A stretch of DNA of 64,000 bases, taken from WHSW01 sp963851045 (GTDB taxonomy: Bacteria > Actinomycetota > Thermoleophilia > Solirubrobacterales > 70-9). The notes below the pieces were generated by a model. It saw only the letters and a program-made list of their open reading frames with translations, was not told the origin of the DNA and ran no database searches. The stretch's first letter is position 1, and the number at the start of each line of letters is the position of its first letter. Positions 30,397 to 38,123 of this stretch are shown here, one piece after another. Made by a program: the position numbers and the translations under genes. The DNA lies in NCBI GenBank assembly GCA_963851045.1, contig CAWKNC010000002.1, forward strand, positions 620,001 to 684,000, read 5' to 3'.

Positions 30397-31038
30397 ATGA
30401 ACCAGCTTTTCTCACAGCGGGCCCGCCGAACCGTTTCCGGGTTGGCTGTCGCAGTCGCGCTCGGCGCGGCGGCACCCGCAGCCGCGGACGACGCAACTTC
30501 AGGCTCGAGTTCGGTCGACTGCGCGACTCAGGCTCTTTCCAAGCCGTTCTTGCCCTGGCTGGACGTCGCCAACTACACGATGCCCGACGGCGCTTCGTTC
30601 GAGGACGGCACCGAGGGATGGCGCCTGGGCCCCGGCGCCGCGGTGGTCGCCGGTAACGAGCCGTATGAGGTCCACGCCAAAGGTGACTCGCGCTCCCTGC
30701 GGCTGCCCGCGCGCAGCTCGGCGCTCAGCACCCCGATCTGCATCGGGCTCGGCCACCCAACGCTACGGCTGTTTGCGCGCAGCAGCTCGTTCCTGCCCAC
30801 CTCGCTCCTGCGCGTGGATGTGGTCTTTGAGGACTTCGCGGGGCGATCGCGGTCGCTGACCGTGGGGGCGGTCACGCCGACCACCCGCTGGCAGCCCTCC
30901 CTGCCACTTCCGGTGGTGGTCAACCTGCTCTCCGTGCTTCCCTCTGGTCCGGCCGCTGTGAAGCTTGCGTTCACACCGATCGGTTCGGCGACCTGGTGGA
31001 TCGATGACGTTTACGTAGACCCGAAGGCTCGCAACTGA
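30397..31038 (+). CDS. Secreted beta-rich protein, unknown function
   Basis: A 213-aa exported protein. ATG 30397 is chosen because AAGGAGG (30384-30390) is six bases upstream; ATG 30391 directly abuts the ribosome site. A signal peptide ends near APAAADD. The mature part alternates short strands (FEDGTEGWRLGPGAAVVAG, SLRLPARSSAL, LLRVDVVFEDF, VKLAFTPIGSATWWIDDVYVD). It ends like a carbohydrate-binding or jelly-roll domain, where the WWIDDV segment is common. Two Cys near the start may pair. The preceding 117 bp hold no gene that I can see. Confidence 0.75.
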   Translation: MNQLFSQRARRTVSGLAVAVALGAAAPAAADDATSGSSSVDCATQALSKPFLPWLDVANYTMPDGASFEDGTEGWRLGPGAAVVAGNEPYEVHAKGDSRSLRLPARSSALSTPICIGLGHPTLRLFARSSSFLPTSLLRVDVVFEDFAGRSRSLTVGAVTPTTRWQPSLPLPVVVNLLSVLPSGPAAVKLAFTPIGSATWWIDDVYVDPKARN

Positions 31039-31300
31039 TCTCCCATCTGGCCCCGTACGCGCGCACAGGCTAAACCGGGACCCAGATCCGGTCGATGGAC
31101 CCCTCGAAGGGGGATCTGCCCTGCGCATAGGCCCGACACCTGAAAGCTCGCCCGGGGTCCAGAGACTCCTGGCCCAGTCGCGGGCGCGACCGGGGCTGAG
31201 GCTCGGCGACCGCGAGTTCCTCAACGAGTTCGTCGTCGGAGGCGCATTCGTCGTCGTCGCGGCAGCGCTCGCGCTTCTCAGCCCGGCGCGCCCCCAGGGC

Positions 31301-32473
31301 GTGGATCCCGAGGATGGGCTGCTCGTTCTCATCGGGCTCGTGCTCGGGGGCAGGGTGGTCTTCCCGGTGGGGGCCAGCTACACGATGCCCGTCCAGCTCG
31401 CGTTCGTTCCGGCGCTCTTTCTCACGCCGCCGGCACTCGCGCCGCTGCTTGTTGCCATCGCCCTTGTGATCGCGCGCTCGTTCGATGTCGTTCAGGGCAG
31501 GCGGCAGGTCAGTCGCCTGTTGAACGCATTCGGTGATTCGTGGTTCGCGGTGGGACCCGCAGTCGTGCTCGTCGCCGCGGGATCGCCGGCGCCCGACGAG
31601 GTCTCCGCCGGGGTGCTGGCAGCGGCCCTCGCGGCACAGTTCTTCGCCGACACGCTGGGTTCGAGCGTGCGGGAGGCCCTGCACCACGGCGCCTCCTTTC
31701 GCGAGCAGATCTCAGAGAGCGCCTGGGTCTATCTCGTCGACCTGCTCCTCTCGCCGATCGGCTTTGCCCTCGCGCTCGCCACGCTGTCTGGACCGGGCGC
31801 GATTGCACTGAGCTGGCCGCTCTTCCTATTGCTCATGCTGTTCGCTCACGAGCGCGACGAACGCCTGACGTCGCTTCTCGAACTGAGCGACGCCTACCAG
31901 GGCACCGCCCGCGTGCTCGGTGAGGTCGTCGAGCACGACGACGCGTACACCGGTCTTCACACACGCGGGGTCGCCGCACTCGCCGTCAGGGTTGCCGCCG
32001 ACCTCAATCTGGATGCCAAGCAGCGACGACTGGTCGAGTTCGGCGCGCTGCTTCACGACGTCGGCAAGATCGCGATCCCGAAGGAGATCATCAACAAGCC
32101 CGGGCCCCTCGACACCCCGGAGTGGGAGGTGATCCGCACGCACACGATCGAGGGACAGCGCATGCTGGCGAAGATCGGCGGGCTGATGCGCGACGTGGGA
32201 GAGGTCGTGCGCAGCTCACATGAGCGCTACGACGGCACCGGATATCCCGATGGGCTCGTCGGCGAGGAGATCCCGATCGAATCGCGCGTCGTCTTCTGCT
32301 GCGATGCCTTCAATGCGATGACGACGAGCAGGGCCTACCGCGAGGCGCGACCGATAGAGGTGGCTGCGGCCGAGCTCAGGGAGAACTCAGGCACGCAGTT
32401 CGACCCGGCGGTCGTCGAGACGCTGCTCGCCATCGTCGAGGGCGAGTACGGCGTCGAGTCAACCGTCCTTTAG
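31301..32473 (+). CDS. Membrane HD-GYP domain protein (c-di-GMP phosphodiesterase); true start probably further upstream
   Basis: From GTG 31301 the protein has 390 aa: four or five hydrophobic helices (residues 5-180), then an HD-GYP domain (about 200-385). Catalytic motifs are intact: LLHDVGKIAIP (HD), HTIEGQRML, and HERYDGTGYPDG (GYP). Such enzymes hydrolyse c-di-GMP. Coding-like sequence continues in frame upstream, including a clear membrane helix (FVVGGAFVVVAAALALL), but has no ATG, GTG or TTG. A CTG at 31121 lies 7 bp after AAGGGGG (31107-31113) and would give about 450 aa. A frameshift near the real start is the other option. Confidence 0.88.
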   Translation: MDPEDGLLVLIGLVLGGRVVFPVGASYTMPVQLAFVPALFLTPPALAPLLVAIALVIARSFDVVQGRRQVSRLLNAFGDSWFAVGPAVVLVAAGSPAPDEVSAGVLAAALAAQFFADTLGSSVREALHHGASFREQISESAWVYLVDLLLSPIGFALALATLSGPGAIALSWPLFLLLMLFAHERDERLTSLLELSDAYQGTARVLGEVVEHDDAYTGLHTRGVAALAVRVAADLNLDAKQRRLVEFGALLHDVGKIAIPKEIINKPGPLDTPEWEVIRTHTIEGQRMLAKIGGLMRDVGEVVRSSHERYDGTGYPDGLVGEEIPIESRVVFCCDAFNAMTTSRAYREARPIEVAAAELRENSGTQFDPAVVETLLAIVEGEYGVESTVL

Positions 32474-32916
32474 CCGTTGGGGATCGTGAACAGGCCGGCT
32501 GCCGAGGCGGCGAACATCATGTCGCCCTCGATCTTCAGCTTGCCGCTCATGAACAGCATCGGGCCGGCGGCGTTGCCGGTCACGAGCTTGAGGAAGTCAG
32601 CGCCCCCGATCGTGAAGGTGACACGCGCTTCGTCGTGGTGAAATCCCTCGTGAACCGAGCATTTGCCACCGGCGATCACGCTCTCCCACTCGTCGTCTGA
32701 CCCCTCGGCGCCGCCCCCGACCCGCCAGTGGATCACCGCCTCGGTGTCGCGGGCCGCGTCCGCACGAAAGTGATGTTCCATGCGCCCGAAGATTTCGGCG
32801 AGGATCTGAGCGCGCATCGGGCTCGACATCAGCTCGTCGAGCTGCTCGTCTGAGGCCTGGGAGATGTTTTGCGCGACCTCGGATGGGTCGAGCTCGCTCG
32901 TGTCGATCTCGCCCAT
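32470..32916 (-). CDS. SCP2 sterol-carrier-like protein
   Basis: A 148-aa protein with a C-terminal SCP2 lipid-binding domain (about residues 40-145): a VIHWRVGGG strand, then CSVHEGFHHDEARVTFTIGGADFLKLVTGNAAGPMLFMSG region (split motif), and KLKIEGDMMFAASAAGLF. SCP2 domains bind acyl-CoA or sterols in a hydrophobic tunnel. It overlaps the acyl-CoA dehydrogenase stop by one base, so the two are translated together, and it may deliver the acyl-CoA substrate. Convergent with the HD-GYP gene through shared stop bases. Confidence 0.86.
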   Translation of the reverse strand: MGEIDTSELDPSEVAQNISQASDEQLDELMSSPMRAQILAEIFGRMEHHFRADAARDTEAVIHWRVGGGAEGSDDEWESVIAGGKCSVHEGFHHDEARVTFTIGGADFLKLVTGNAAGPMLFMSGKLKIEGDMMFAASAAGLFTIPNG

Positions 32917-34202
32917 CAGCGGACGTGCACGCCCGAGATGGCGCGGGAGATGACAAGGCGCTGAATCTCTGAGGTTCCCTCGAAGATGTCGTAGATCTTC
33001 GCGTCGCGGTGCATCCGCTCCACCGGAAACTCCCGTGTGTAGCCGTTGCCGCCGAGGATCTGGATAGCGCGCTCCGTTACCCAGGTTGCGACCTCGCCGG
33101 CCTTGACCTTGGACATCGAGCCCTCGGCGTTACGGAAGGGAACCTGGTTGCGGCCCATCCAGGCGGCGCGCCACACGAGCAGGCGCGCGGCGTCGATCTC
33201 GGTCGCCATGTTCGCGAGGGTGAACGCGATCGCCTGGTTCTCGATGATCTTCTTGCCGAACTGCTCGCGCTCCTTGGCATAGTCGAGCGAGTACTCGTAG
33301 GCCGCGCGGGCGATCCCGAGCGCCTGCGACCCAACGACGGGTCGGCTGGCCTCGAAGGTCTGCATCGCTGCCTGGGAGTTGCCCTTCTTACCCTCGCGAA
33401 CGCGCGCGAGACGCTCGTCCAGCTTCTCCTTGCCTCCGAGCAAACAGGAGCCGGGGACGCGGCAATCGTCGAGGTGGACGTCGGCCGTGTGCGAGGCGCG
33501 GATGCCGTGCTTTTTAACCTTCGCGCCCTGCTCGAGGCCCTTTGTCCCGGGCGGGACTATGAACGCGGCGTGGCCGCGTGAGCCGAGCTCGCGGTCGACG
33601 GAGGCGATGACGACGTGAACGTCCGCGATGCCGCCGTTGGTGGCCCAGGCCTTCTGGCCGTTGATGACCCATTCATCCGCGGCCTCGTCGTACTTCGCGT
33701 TGGTGCGGATCGCCGAGACGTCCGAGCCCGCGTCCGGCTCGGACGAGCAGAAGGATGCGACCTTCGGGTCGTCTGCCGTGCCGAAGCACTGGACGATCCA
33801 TTCGCCCATCTGCTCGGGCGTCCCCTGCCCGAAGATGGCCGCGACCGCGAGTGAGGTTCCCATGATCGACATGCCGATTCCGGCGTCGCCCCAAAACAGC
33901 TCCTCGTTGACGATCGGAAGCGTCAGGCCGGACTGATCGAACCAAAACTGAGCCAGCCCCTCGTAGCCGTAGAGGCCGATCTTCGCGGCCTCCTGGATCA
34001 CCGGCCAGGGGGTCTCCTCGCGCTCGTCCCACTCCGCGGCGGCGGGGCGGACCACGTCGGCCGCGAAGCCATGGACCCATTCGCGAATGTCCTTCTGATC
34101 CTGGGTGAGCTCGAGGGAGAAGACGGATGCTTCGGCCTGGTCGCCGGCACTGACGGCCTGGTCGAGCAGCTCCTCAGCGGAGGTGGTGGTGGGGGAGTTC
34201 AA
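32916..34202 (-). CDS. Acyl-CoA dehydrogenase
   Basis: A 428-aa FAD enzyme catalysing alpha,beta-dehydrogenation of acyl-CoA in beta-oxidation. An N-terminal acidic extension of about 30 residues precedes the helical domain. The middle beta domain has FCSSEPDAGSDVSAIRT and AWATNGGIADVHVV. The C-terminal domain carries ILGGNGYTREFPVERMHRDAK and the catalytic Glu in IFEGTSEIQRLVISR. All key motifs are intact. It is followed by the coupled SCP2 gene and is divergent from an alpha/beta hydrolase, with 68 bp between. Acyl specificity is unknown. Confidence 0.94.
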   Translation of the reverse strand: MNSPTTTSAEELLDQAVSAGDQAEASVFSLELTQDQKDIREWVHGFAADVVRPAAAEWDEREETPWPVIQEAAKIGLYGYEGLAQFWFDQSGLTLPIVNEELFWGDAGIGMSIMGTSLAVAAIFGQGTPEQMGEWIVQCFGTADDPKVASFCSSEPDAGSDVSAIRTNAKYDEAADEWVINGQKAWATNGGIADVHVVIASVDRELGSRGHAAFIVPPGTKGLEQGAKVKKHGIRASHTADVHLDDCRVPGSCLLGGKEKLDERLARVREGKKGNSQAAMQTFEASRPVVGSQALGIARAAYEYSLDYAKEREQFGKKIIENQAIAFTLANMATEIDAARLLVWRAAWMGRNQVPFRNAEGSMSKVKAGEVATWVTERAIQILGGNGYTREFPVERMHRDAKIYDIFEGTSEIQRLVISRAISGVHVR

Positions 34203-34270
34203 GGTTGGCGCGCTCCTGAATACGACATTGGCTTATGTAACATCGCTAACGGTAAGGGTTAGTCCTGGGC

Positions 34271-35188
34271 ATGTCAAAAGCCAACGAGATCCAGCTTCAC
34301 GGGCACCGCGTCGTCTTTCGCCGGGAGGGCGTCGGCGACGGGCCGCTGATCGTCCTGATTCATGGCATCACCGGACGATCCGAGCAGTGGGAGGCGTCCA
34401 TGCCGCACCTCAGCGCCGGTCACGAGGTGCTCGCTCCCGACCTCCTCGGTCACGGCGAGTCCGCGAAGCCGCGCGGTGACTACTCGCTCGGCGCCTACGC
34501 GAGCGCGGTCCGCGACACCATGGTCGCCCTCGGTCACGAGAGCGCGACGATCGTCGGCCACTCACTCGGCGGCGGGATCGCGATGCAGTTCGCCTATCAG
34601 TTCCCCGAGCGCTGCGAACGGCTCATCCTGGTCAACAGCGGCGGCCTTGGGCGCGAGGTGCATCCGATGCTTCGCGCGTCGACGCTCCCGGGCTCGGAGT
34701 ACGTGATGCCGGTGCTGCTTCACCCAAAGCTGATCGAGGCCGGCGAAGCGGTCGGCCGCCTGCTCGGCCTCCTCAGGCTGCGGGCCGGCACCGACCTTGC
34801 CGAGGTTGCCCAGGGCTTTGCCTCGTTAGGTGACGCTGAGGCACGCTCGGCCTTCATCGAGACGATGCGAGCGGTGCTCGATCCAGGGGGCCAGCGCGTG
34901 AGCGCGCTCGATCGCCTTTACCTGGCCGAGTCCGTGCCCACGCTGATCGTCTGGGGTGAGTCCGATCCGATCATCCCTGTCGACCATGGACATGCCGCGC
35001 ATGAGGCCATGCCCGGCAGCCGTCTTGAGATTCTCGAGGGCGTCGGCCACTTCCCCCAGGTCGAGCGACCGTACGAGTTCGCTGCCCTGCTCTCGGACTT
35101 CATCGCCGAGACGGAGCCGGCCGAGCTCGACACTGTGACGCTGCGAGAGAAGCTCGTCGAGCGCGGCGAGCTGCGGCTGGTCGCCTAG
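34271..35188 (+). CDS. Alpha/beta-fold hydrolase
   Basis: A 305-aa soluble hydrolase. The oxyanion segment is LIHGITGRSEQW. The nucleophile elbow GHSLGGGIAMQF holds Ser, the acid is in VWGESDPIIPV, and the His in GVGHFPQVERP. A cap domain lies at about residues 135-215. It is divergent from the acyl-CoA dehydrogenase/SCP2 pair, so possibly co-regulated, and may release acyl or ester substrates for it. The last 25 residues are charged and extend past the usual fold. Confidence 0.87.
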   Translation: MSKANEIQLHGHRVVFRREGVGDGPLIVLIHGITGRSEQWEASMPHLSAGHEVLAPDLLGHGESAKPRGDYSLGAYASAVRDTMVALGHESATIVGHSLGGGIAMQFAYQFPERCERLILVNSGGLGREVHPMLRASTLPGSEYVMPVLLHPKLIEAGEAVGRLLGLLRLRAGTDLAEVAQGFASLGDAEARSAFIETMRAVLDPGGQRVSALDRLYLAESVPTLIVWGESDPIIPVDHGHAAHEAMPGSRLEILEGVGHFPQVERPYEFAALLSDFIAETEPAELDTVTLREKLVERGELRLVA

Positions 35189-35197
35189 CGGGCTCTC

Positions 35198-35947
35198 CTA
35201 GCGCCGCTTGCGCTGCTGGATTCGCTCGACCTCGCGGCCGAGCCGGTCCTCGACAGCCTCGGTCATCACCAGCTGAAACATCGCCAGCAGTGCATCGGAG
35301 GCCAGCGGGCGCAGCCGCTCCAGCGCATCGCGGACGGCTGGGAGGTCGGTTTCCGGGCTGCCGTCGTCCTCGAATGGCTTCCACACCTCGCGCATGAACA
35401 GACCGACGAACTTCTTCGCCACCGCTTCCGAGTGCTTGCGCAGGTCGGCCGCCACATCGAGCGCTACCTCGGGCGGGATTCCCAGCTCGGCGAGCTCCCC
35501 GCTTGCGCGGCCAAGCCGCGGGCTCAGCTCCTCGAAGTTGCCATCTGGCAGTGGCCGCAGGATTCCGAGCTTCTCGGCCTTGCGCAGTAGCGAATCGGCT
35601 GCTTCGGCACCGTCCCAGCGCTGAGCGAGCTCCTCAGCGCTCACGATCTGTGGCGTCTCATCCTCGAACGGCGCCTTGACCGCGCGGGTGAAGCGCAGCA
35701 CCTCTTCGCTCGAGCCACCGGCGCTCTCGAGCAGTCGTCCGACCGCCTCGAGCTTGAACCCGTCGGCCTGGAGCTCGCGGATCAGGTTGATCCGCTCCTC
35801 GTGGTCGGAGCCGTAGAAGCCGGTGCGACCGCGGACGACCGGCGGGGGGAGCAGGCCGCGCGACTGGTGCGCACGGATATTTCGGACGGTCATTCCCGTC
35901 CGGCGCGCTAGCTCATCGATTGTCAGCTCGTCGGACTTGTTCGCCAC
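35198..35947 (-). CDS. MerR family transcriptional regulator
   Basis: A 249-aa regulator with an N-terminal winged HTH (LTIDELARRTGMTVRNIRAHQSRGLLPPP, then GRTGFYGSDHEERINLIRELQADGF). The R-N-I-R-A-H-Q segment replaces the usual R-x-Y-x of MerR proteins. A long C-terminal domain of about 160 residues is mostly helical and has no metal-binding Cys cluster, so a drug or metabolite sensor is likely. It is convergent with the hydrolase, 9 bp apart, and follows the phosphoesterase gene on the same strand (22 bp gap), which may be co-transcribed upstream. Confidence 0.88.
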   Translation of the reverse strand: MANKSDELTIDELARRTGMTVRNIRAHQSRGLLPPPVVRGRTGFYGSDHEERINLIRELQADGFKLEAVGRLLESAGGSSEEVLRFTRAVKAPFEDETPQIVSAEELAQRWDGAEAADSLLRKAEKLGILRPLPDGNFEELSPRLGRASGELAELGIPPEVALDVAADLRKHSEAVAKKFVGLFMREVWKPFEDDGSPETDLPAVRDALERLRPLASDALLAMFQLVMTEAVEDRLGREVERIQQRKRR

Positions 35948-35969
35948 CGTGACATCAGTCTACGCGCGC

Positions 35970-37112
35970 TCATGGCGCATCGGCTGATGTCGCATCGACT
36001 CGTGCAGCGCCGGCGAGCTGTTCTCGCGTGAGCTCGTCGAGGATGCCCTCCAGGCGGGGCGGGCCATCTTCGTCGACAAAGCAGATCGTGCCCGGCCAGT
36101 ATGGGCTCTCATGAGCGGCCTTGCCGATCAGGCCCGAGGCGTGGACCCAGCTACCGGTGTTCCAGAGCTTTGGCCGGTTCTCCGCCGTGGGCGATCCGCG
36201 CCAGTGGGTGTGACCGAAGACGAGGTGGTCGGCGTCGATGTGCAGGACCGCGGCGGCTTCGGCCATCGCAAGAAATCCCGCCCGCCCGATCGCGCTGGAG
36301 GAGAGCTCGGAGCGCACGGGCCCGAGCCCAAGACGGTTGGCGAGGCCGACGGCGCCCGGAACCGCGATTGAGCCGAGCACCCAGTTGCGCACCCGCGCGG
36401 TTTTCGTCTCGCCGCCGTTGAGCATCGCCCAAAGCCGCGCGGACGGGTCGGCCCCGCCACGCCGCTCGCCGACGGTCCCCTGCGCGAGCCCGAAGAGCAG
36501 CGCATAGACGGGTGTCTGCACCCGTTCGTACTCGTCGAGACTCGCTCGCTCGGCCTCCCCGGGCGGATCGAGCGGGTCCTCTGTGGGCGTGATGATCCCG
36601 AGCGTCTTTTCGATCGCTGCGACACCGAGGCGCTCGATCGTGGGTACGGTCAGATGGCGGTCGAGGTAGTGACCGTGAAGCGCGTAGACGTCGTCGCGCA
36701 GCCAGAGGCCGGGGTAAGCGAACGTGACCTTGGTTGAGCCGACGCTGCGAGCCAGCGCTTCGATAGCGAGACCCTCTGGCTCCCCTCGCTGCTCGAGCTC
36801 GAGCGGGCCGGCGTCCTCGAGCCAGCGGCGCTCGAGCCACGGCTCGATCAGGTGGTGATCGTGGTTGCCGGCCACGATCACGATCTCGCCGCCCGCCATT
36901 GCCTCGCCCAGCGCGCCCATCACCGGCTTCGCAGCGGCCAGAGCCTCCGTCAGCGGGCGGTCGCGCAGTTCGAGCACATCGCCGAGCAGGACCAGGCGGT
37001 CGGTTCCGTCGAGGGCTTCGATCAGCCGCTCGCGGATATCCGCGCGGCGGGTCAGGTCGGCGCCGCTGCCGAGACCGAGGTGGAGGTCGGAGATCACCGC
37101 CGTGCGCATCAC
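35970..37112 (-). CDS. Calcineurin-like metallophosphoesterase
   Basis: A 380-aa protein with the full metal-binding set of the fold: SDLHLG (DxH), LLGDVLEL (GDxxE-like), AGNHDHH (GNHD), HGHYLD and VFGHTHWRG (GHTH). It resembles UDP-2,3-diacylglucosamine-pyrophosphatase-type or nuclease-type phosphoesterases, but an insertion of about 100 residues between the HGHY and GHTH blocks separates it from small family members. The substrate cannot be named. It is the first gene of a minus-strand pair with the MerR regulator and is divergent from the RDD membrane protein. Confidence 0.86.
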   Translation of the reverse strand: MMRTAVISDLHLGLGSGADLTRRADIRERLIEALDGTDRLVLLGDVLELRDRPLTEALAAAKPVMGALGEAMAGGEIVIVAGNHDHHLIEPWLERRWLEDAGPLELEQRGEPEGLAIEALARSVGSTKVTFAYPGLWLRDDVYALHGHYLDRHLTVPTIERLGVAAIEKTLGIITPTEDPLDPPGEAERASLDEYERVQTPVYALLFGLAQGTVGERRGGADPSARLWAMLNGGETKTARVRNWVLGSIAVPGAVGLANRLGLGPVRSELSSSAIGRAGFLAMAEAAAVLHIDADHLVFGHTHWRGSPTAENRPKLWNTGSWVHASGLIGKAAHESPYWPGTICFVDEDGPPRLEGILDELTREQLAGAARVDATSADAP

Positions 37113-37158
37113 AGGATCGTAAGCCCGTTCCGACCGAGGTGATGAGGACCATCACGCG

Positions 37159-38112
37159 GTGGCCTCGAGTGACCCCCCTTCTCCGCGACGTCGGCCGCTG
37201 CCCGCACGTTTGCTCGGAATCGGTGCGCGCGCGGGTGAACGGGTCGCCAGCGCGGCAGGGATCGATGATGCGGTCGAGACCGCGACCGAGGAGGCGATCG
37301 TGCGAGCGCTCGAGAGCCCGGCCGTCGAGAGGGCGATCATCCGAGTGCTGGAGTCCGACGCCGCGCAGGAGGCGTTCGAGCGAACCCTGTCGAGCCCGGC
37401 TGCGGAGCGAGCCGCGGTCAAGGTGCTCGACTCCGAGCTGGTCGACCACGTCTGGGATCGACTGCTGGCTTCCGACGAAGCGCAGAAGCTCGTCGAGCGA
37501 ATCGCGGCCGCGCCCGAGGTGCGGGCGGCGATCGCATCGCAGGGCGTCGGCTTGCTCGACGACATCGGCCGCCAGGTTCGCGACGTAGCCGGCCGTCTCG
37601 ACGACGGCCTCGAGGGGGTCGTGCGGCGGATCACGCACAAGCCGCGCACCGAGCCCGTCCGCAGCGTGGGACTCGTCACCCGAGGGCTGGCGGCGCTTTT
37701 CGACGGCGCAATCCTCAACGGGATCTTTCTCGGTGCCGCGGCCCTGTTCGGATACGTGGCCGCGGCTCTGTTCAACTCGGCAGAGCTTTCGGCCACCGGC
37801 ATCGCGCTTGGTACGGGCGCATGGATCGTCGCTGGTTCTGTTTACGCGCTGATTTTTTGGTCTCTCGCCGGACAGACACCGGGGATGCGGATCCTCTCGA
37901 TCAGGATCGAGCGCGACGGCTCCAACCGCCTGGGCCTGCGATGTGCGCGCCGACGGCTTGGCGGGGTCTTTTTGAGTCTGCTGACGCTCGGCCTCGGCTT
38001 CCTCGGAATGATCACCCGCGACGACCGCCGCGGGTACCAAGATCGCCGCGCTGACACAACGGTCGTCCGGGTCGATCCGATCGCGGCGCCCTGGGCCAAG
38101 CGTTCGGAATAG
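37159..38112 (+). CDS. RDD family membrane protein with N-terminal helical repeats
   Basis: A 317-aa protein from GTG 37159. About 150 residues form amphipathic helical units with recurring ALESPAVERAI / VLESDAAQEAF / LSSPAAERAAV segments. An RDD domain then occupies about 170-300: RGLAALFDGAILNGIFLGAAALFG, a second helix (GIALGTGAWIVAGSVYALIFW), the QTPGMRILSIRI loop, and a third helix. RDD proteins are thought to be small transport or stress membrane proteins; the role here is unknown. It is followed after 11 bp by the ALDH-GMC fusion. Confidence 0.86.
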   Translation: MASSDPPSPRRRPLPARLLGIGARAGERVASAAGIDDAVETATEEAIVRALESPAVERAIIRVLESDAAQEAFERTLSSPAAERAAVKVLDSELVDHVWDRLLASDEAQKLVERIAAAPEVRAAIASQGVGLLDDIGRQVRDVAGRLDDGLEGVVRRITHKPRTEPVRSVGLVTRGLAALFDGAILNGIFLGAAALFGYVAAALFNSAELSATGIALGTGAWIVAGSVYALIFWSLAGQTPGMRILSIRIERDGSNRLGLRCARRRLGGVFLSLLTLGLGFLGMITRDDRRGYQDRRADTTVVRVDPIAAPWAKRSE

Positions 38113-38123
38113 GCTCCTTCGCG

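Noticed and set aside
34203..34270. Operator palindrome between the acyl-CoA dehydrogenase and hydrolase genes
   Set aside because: TAAC-containing repeats are visible (TATGTAACATCGCTAACGG), but no symmetric arms of useful length could be paired.
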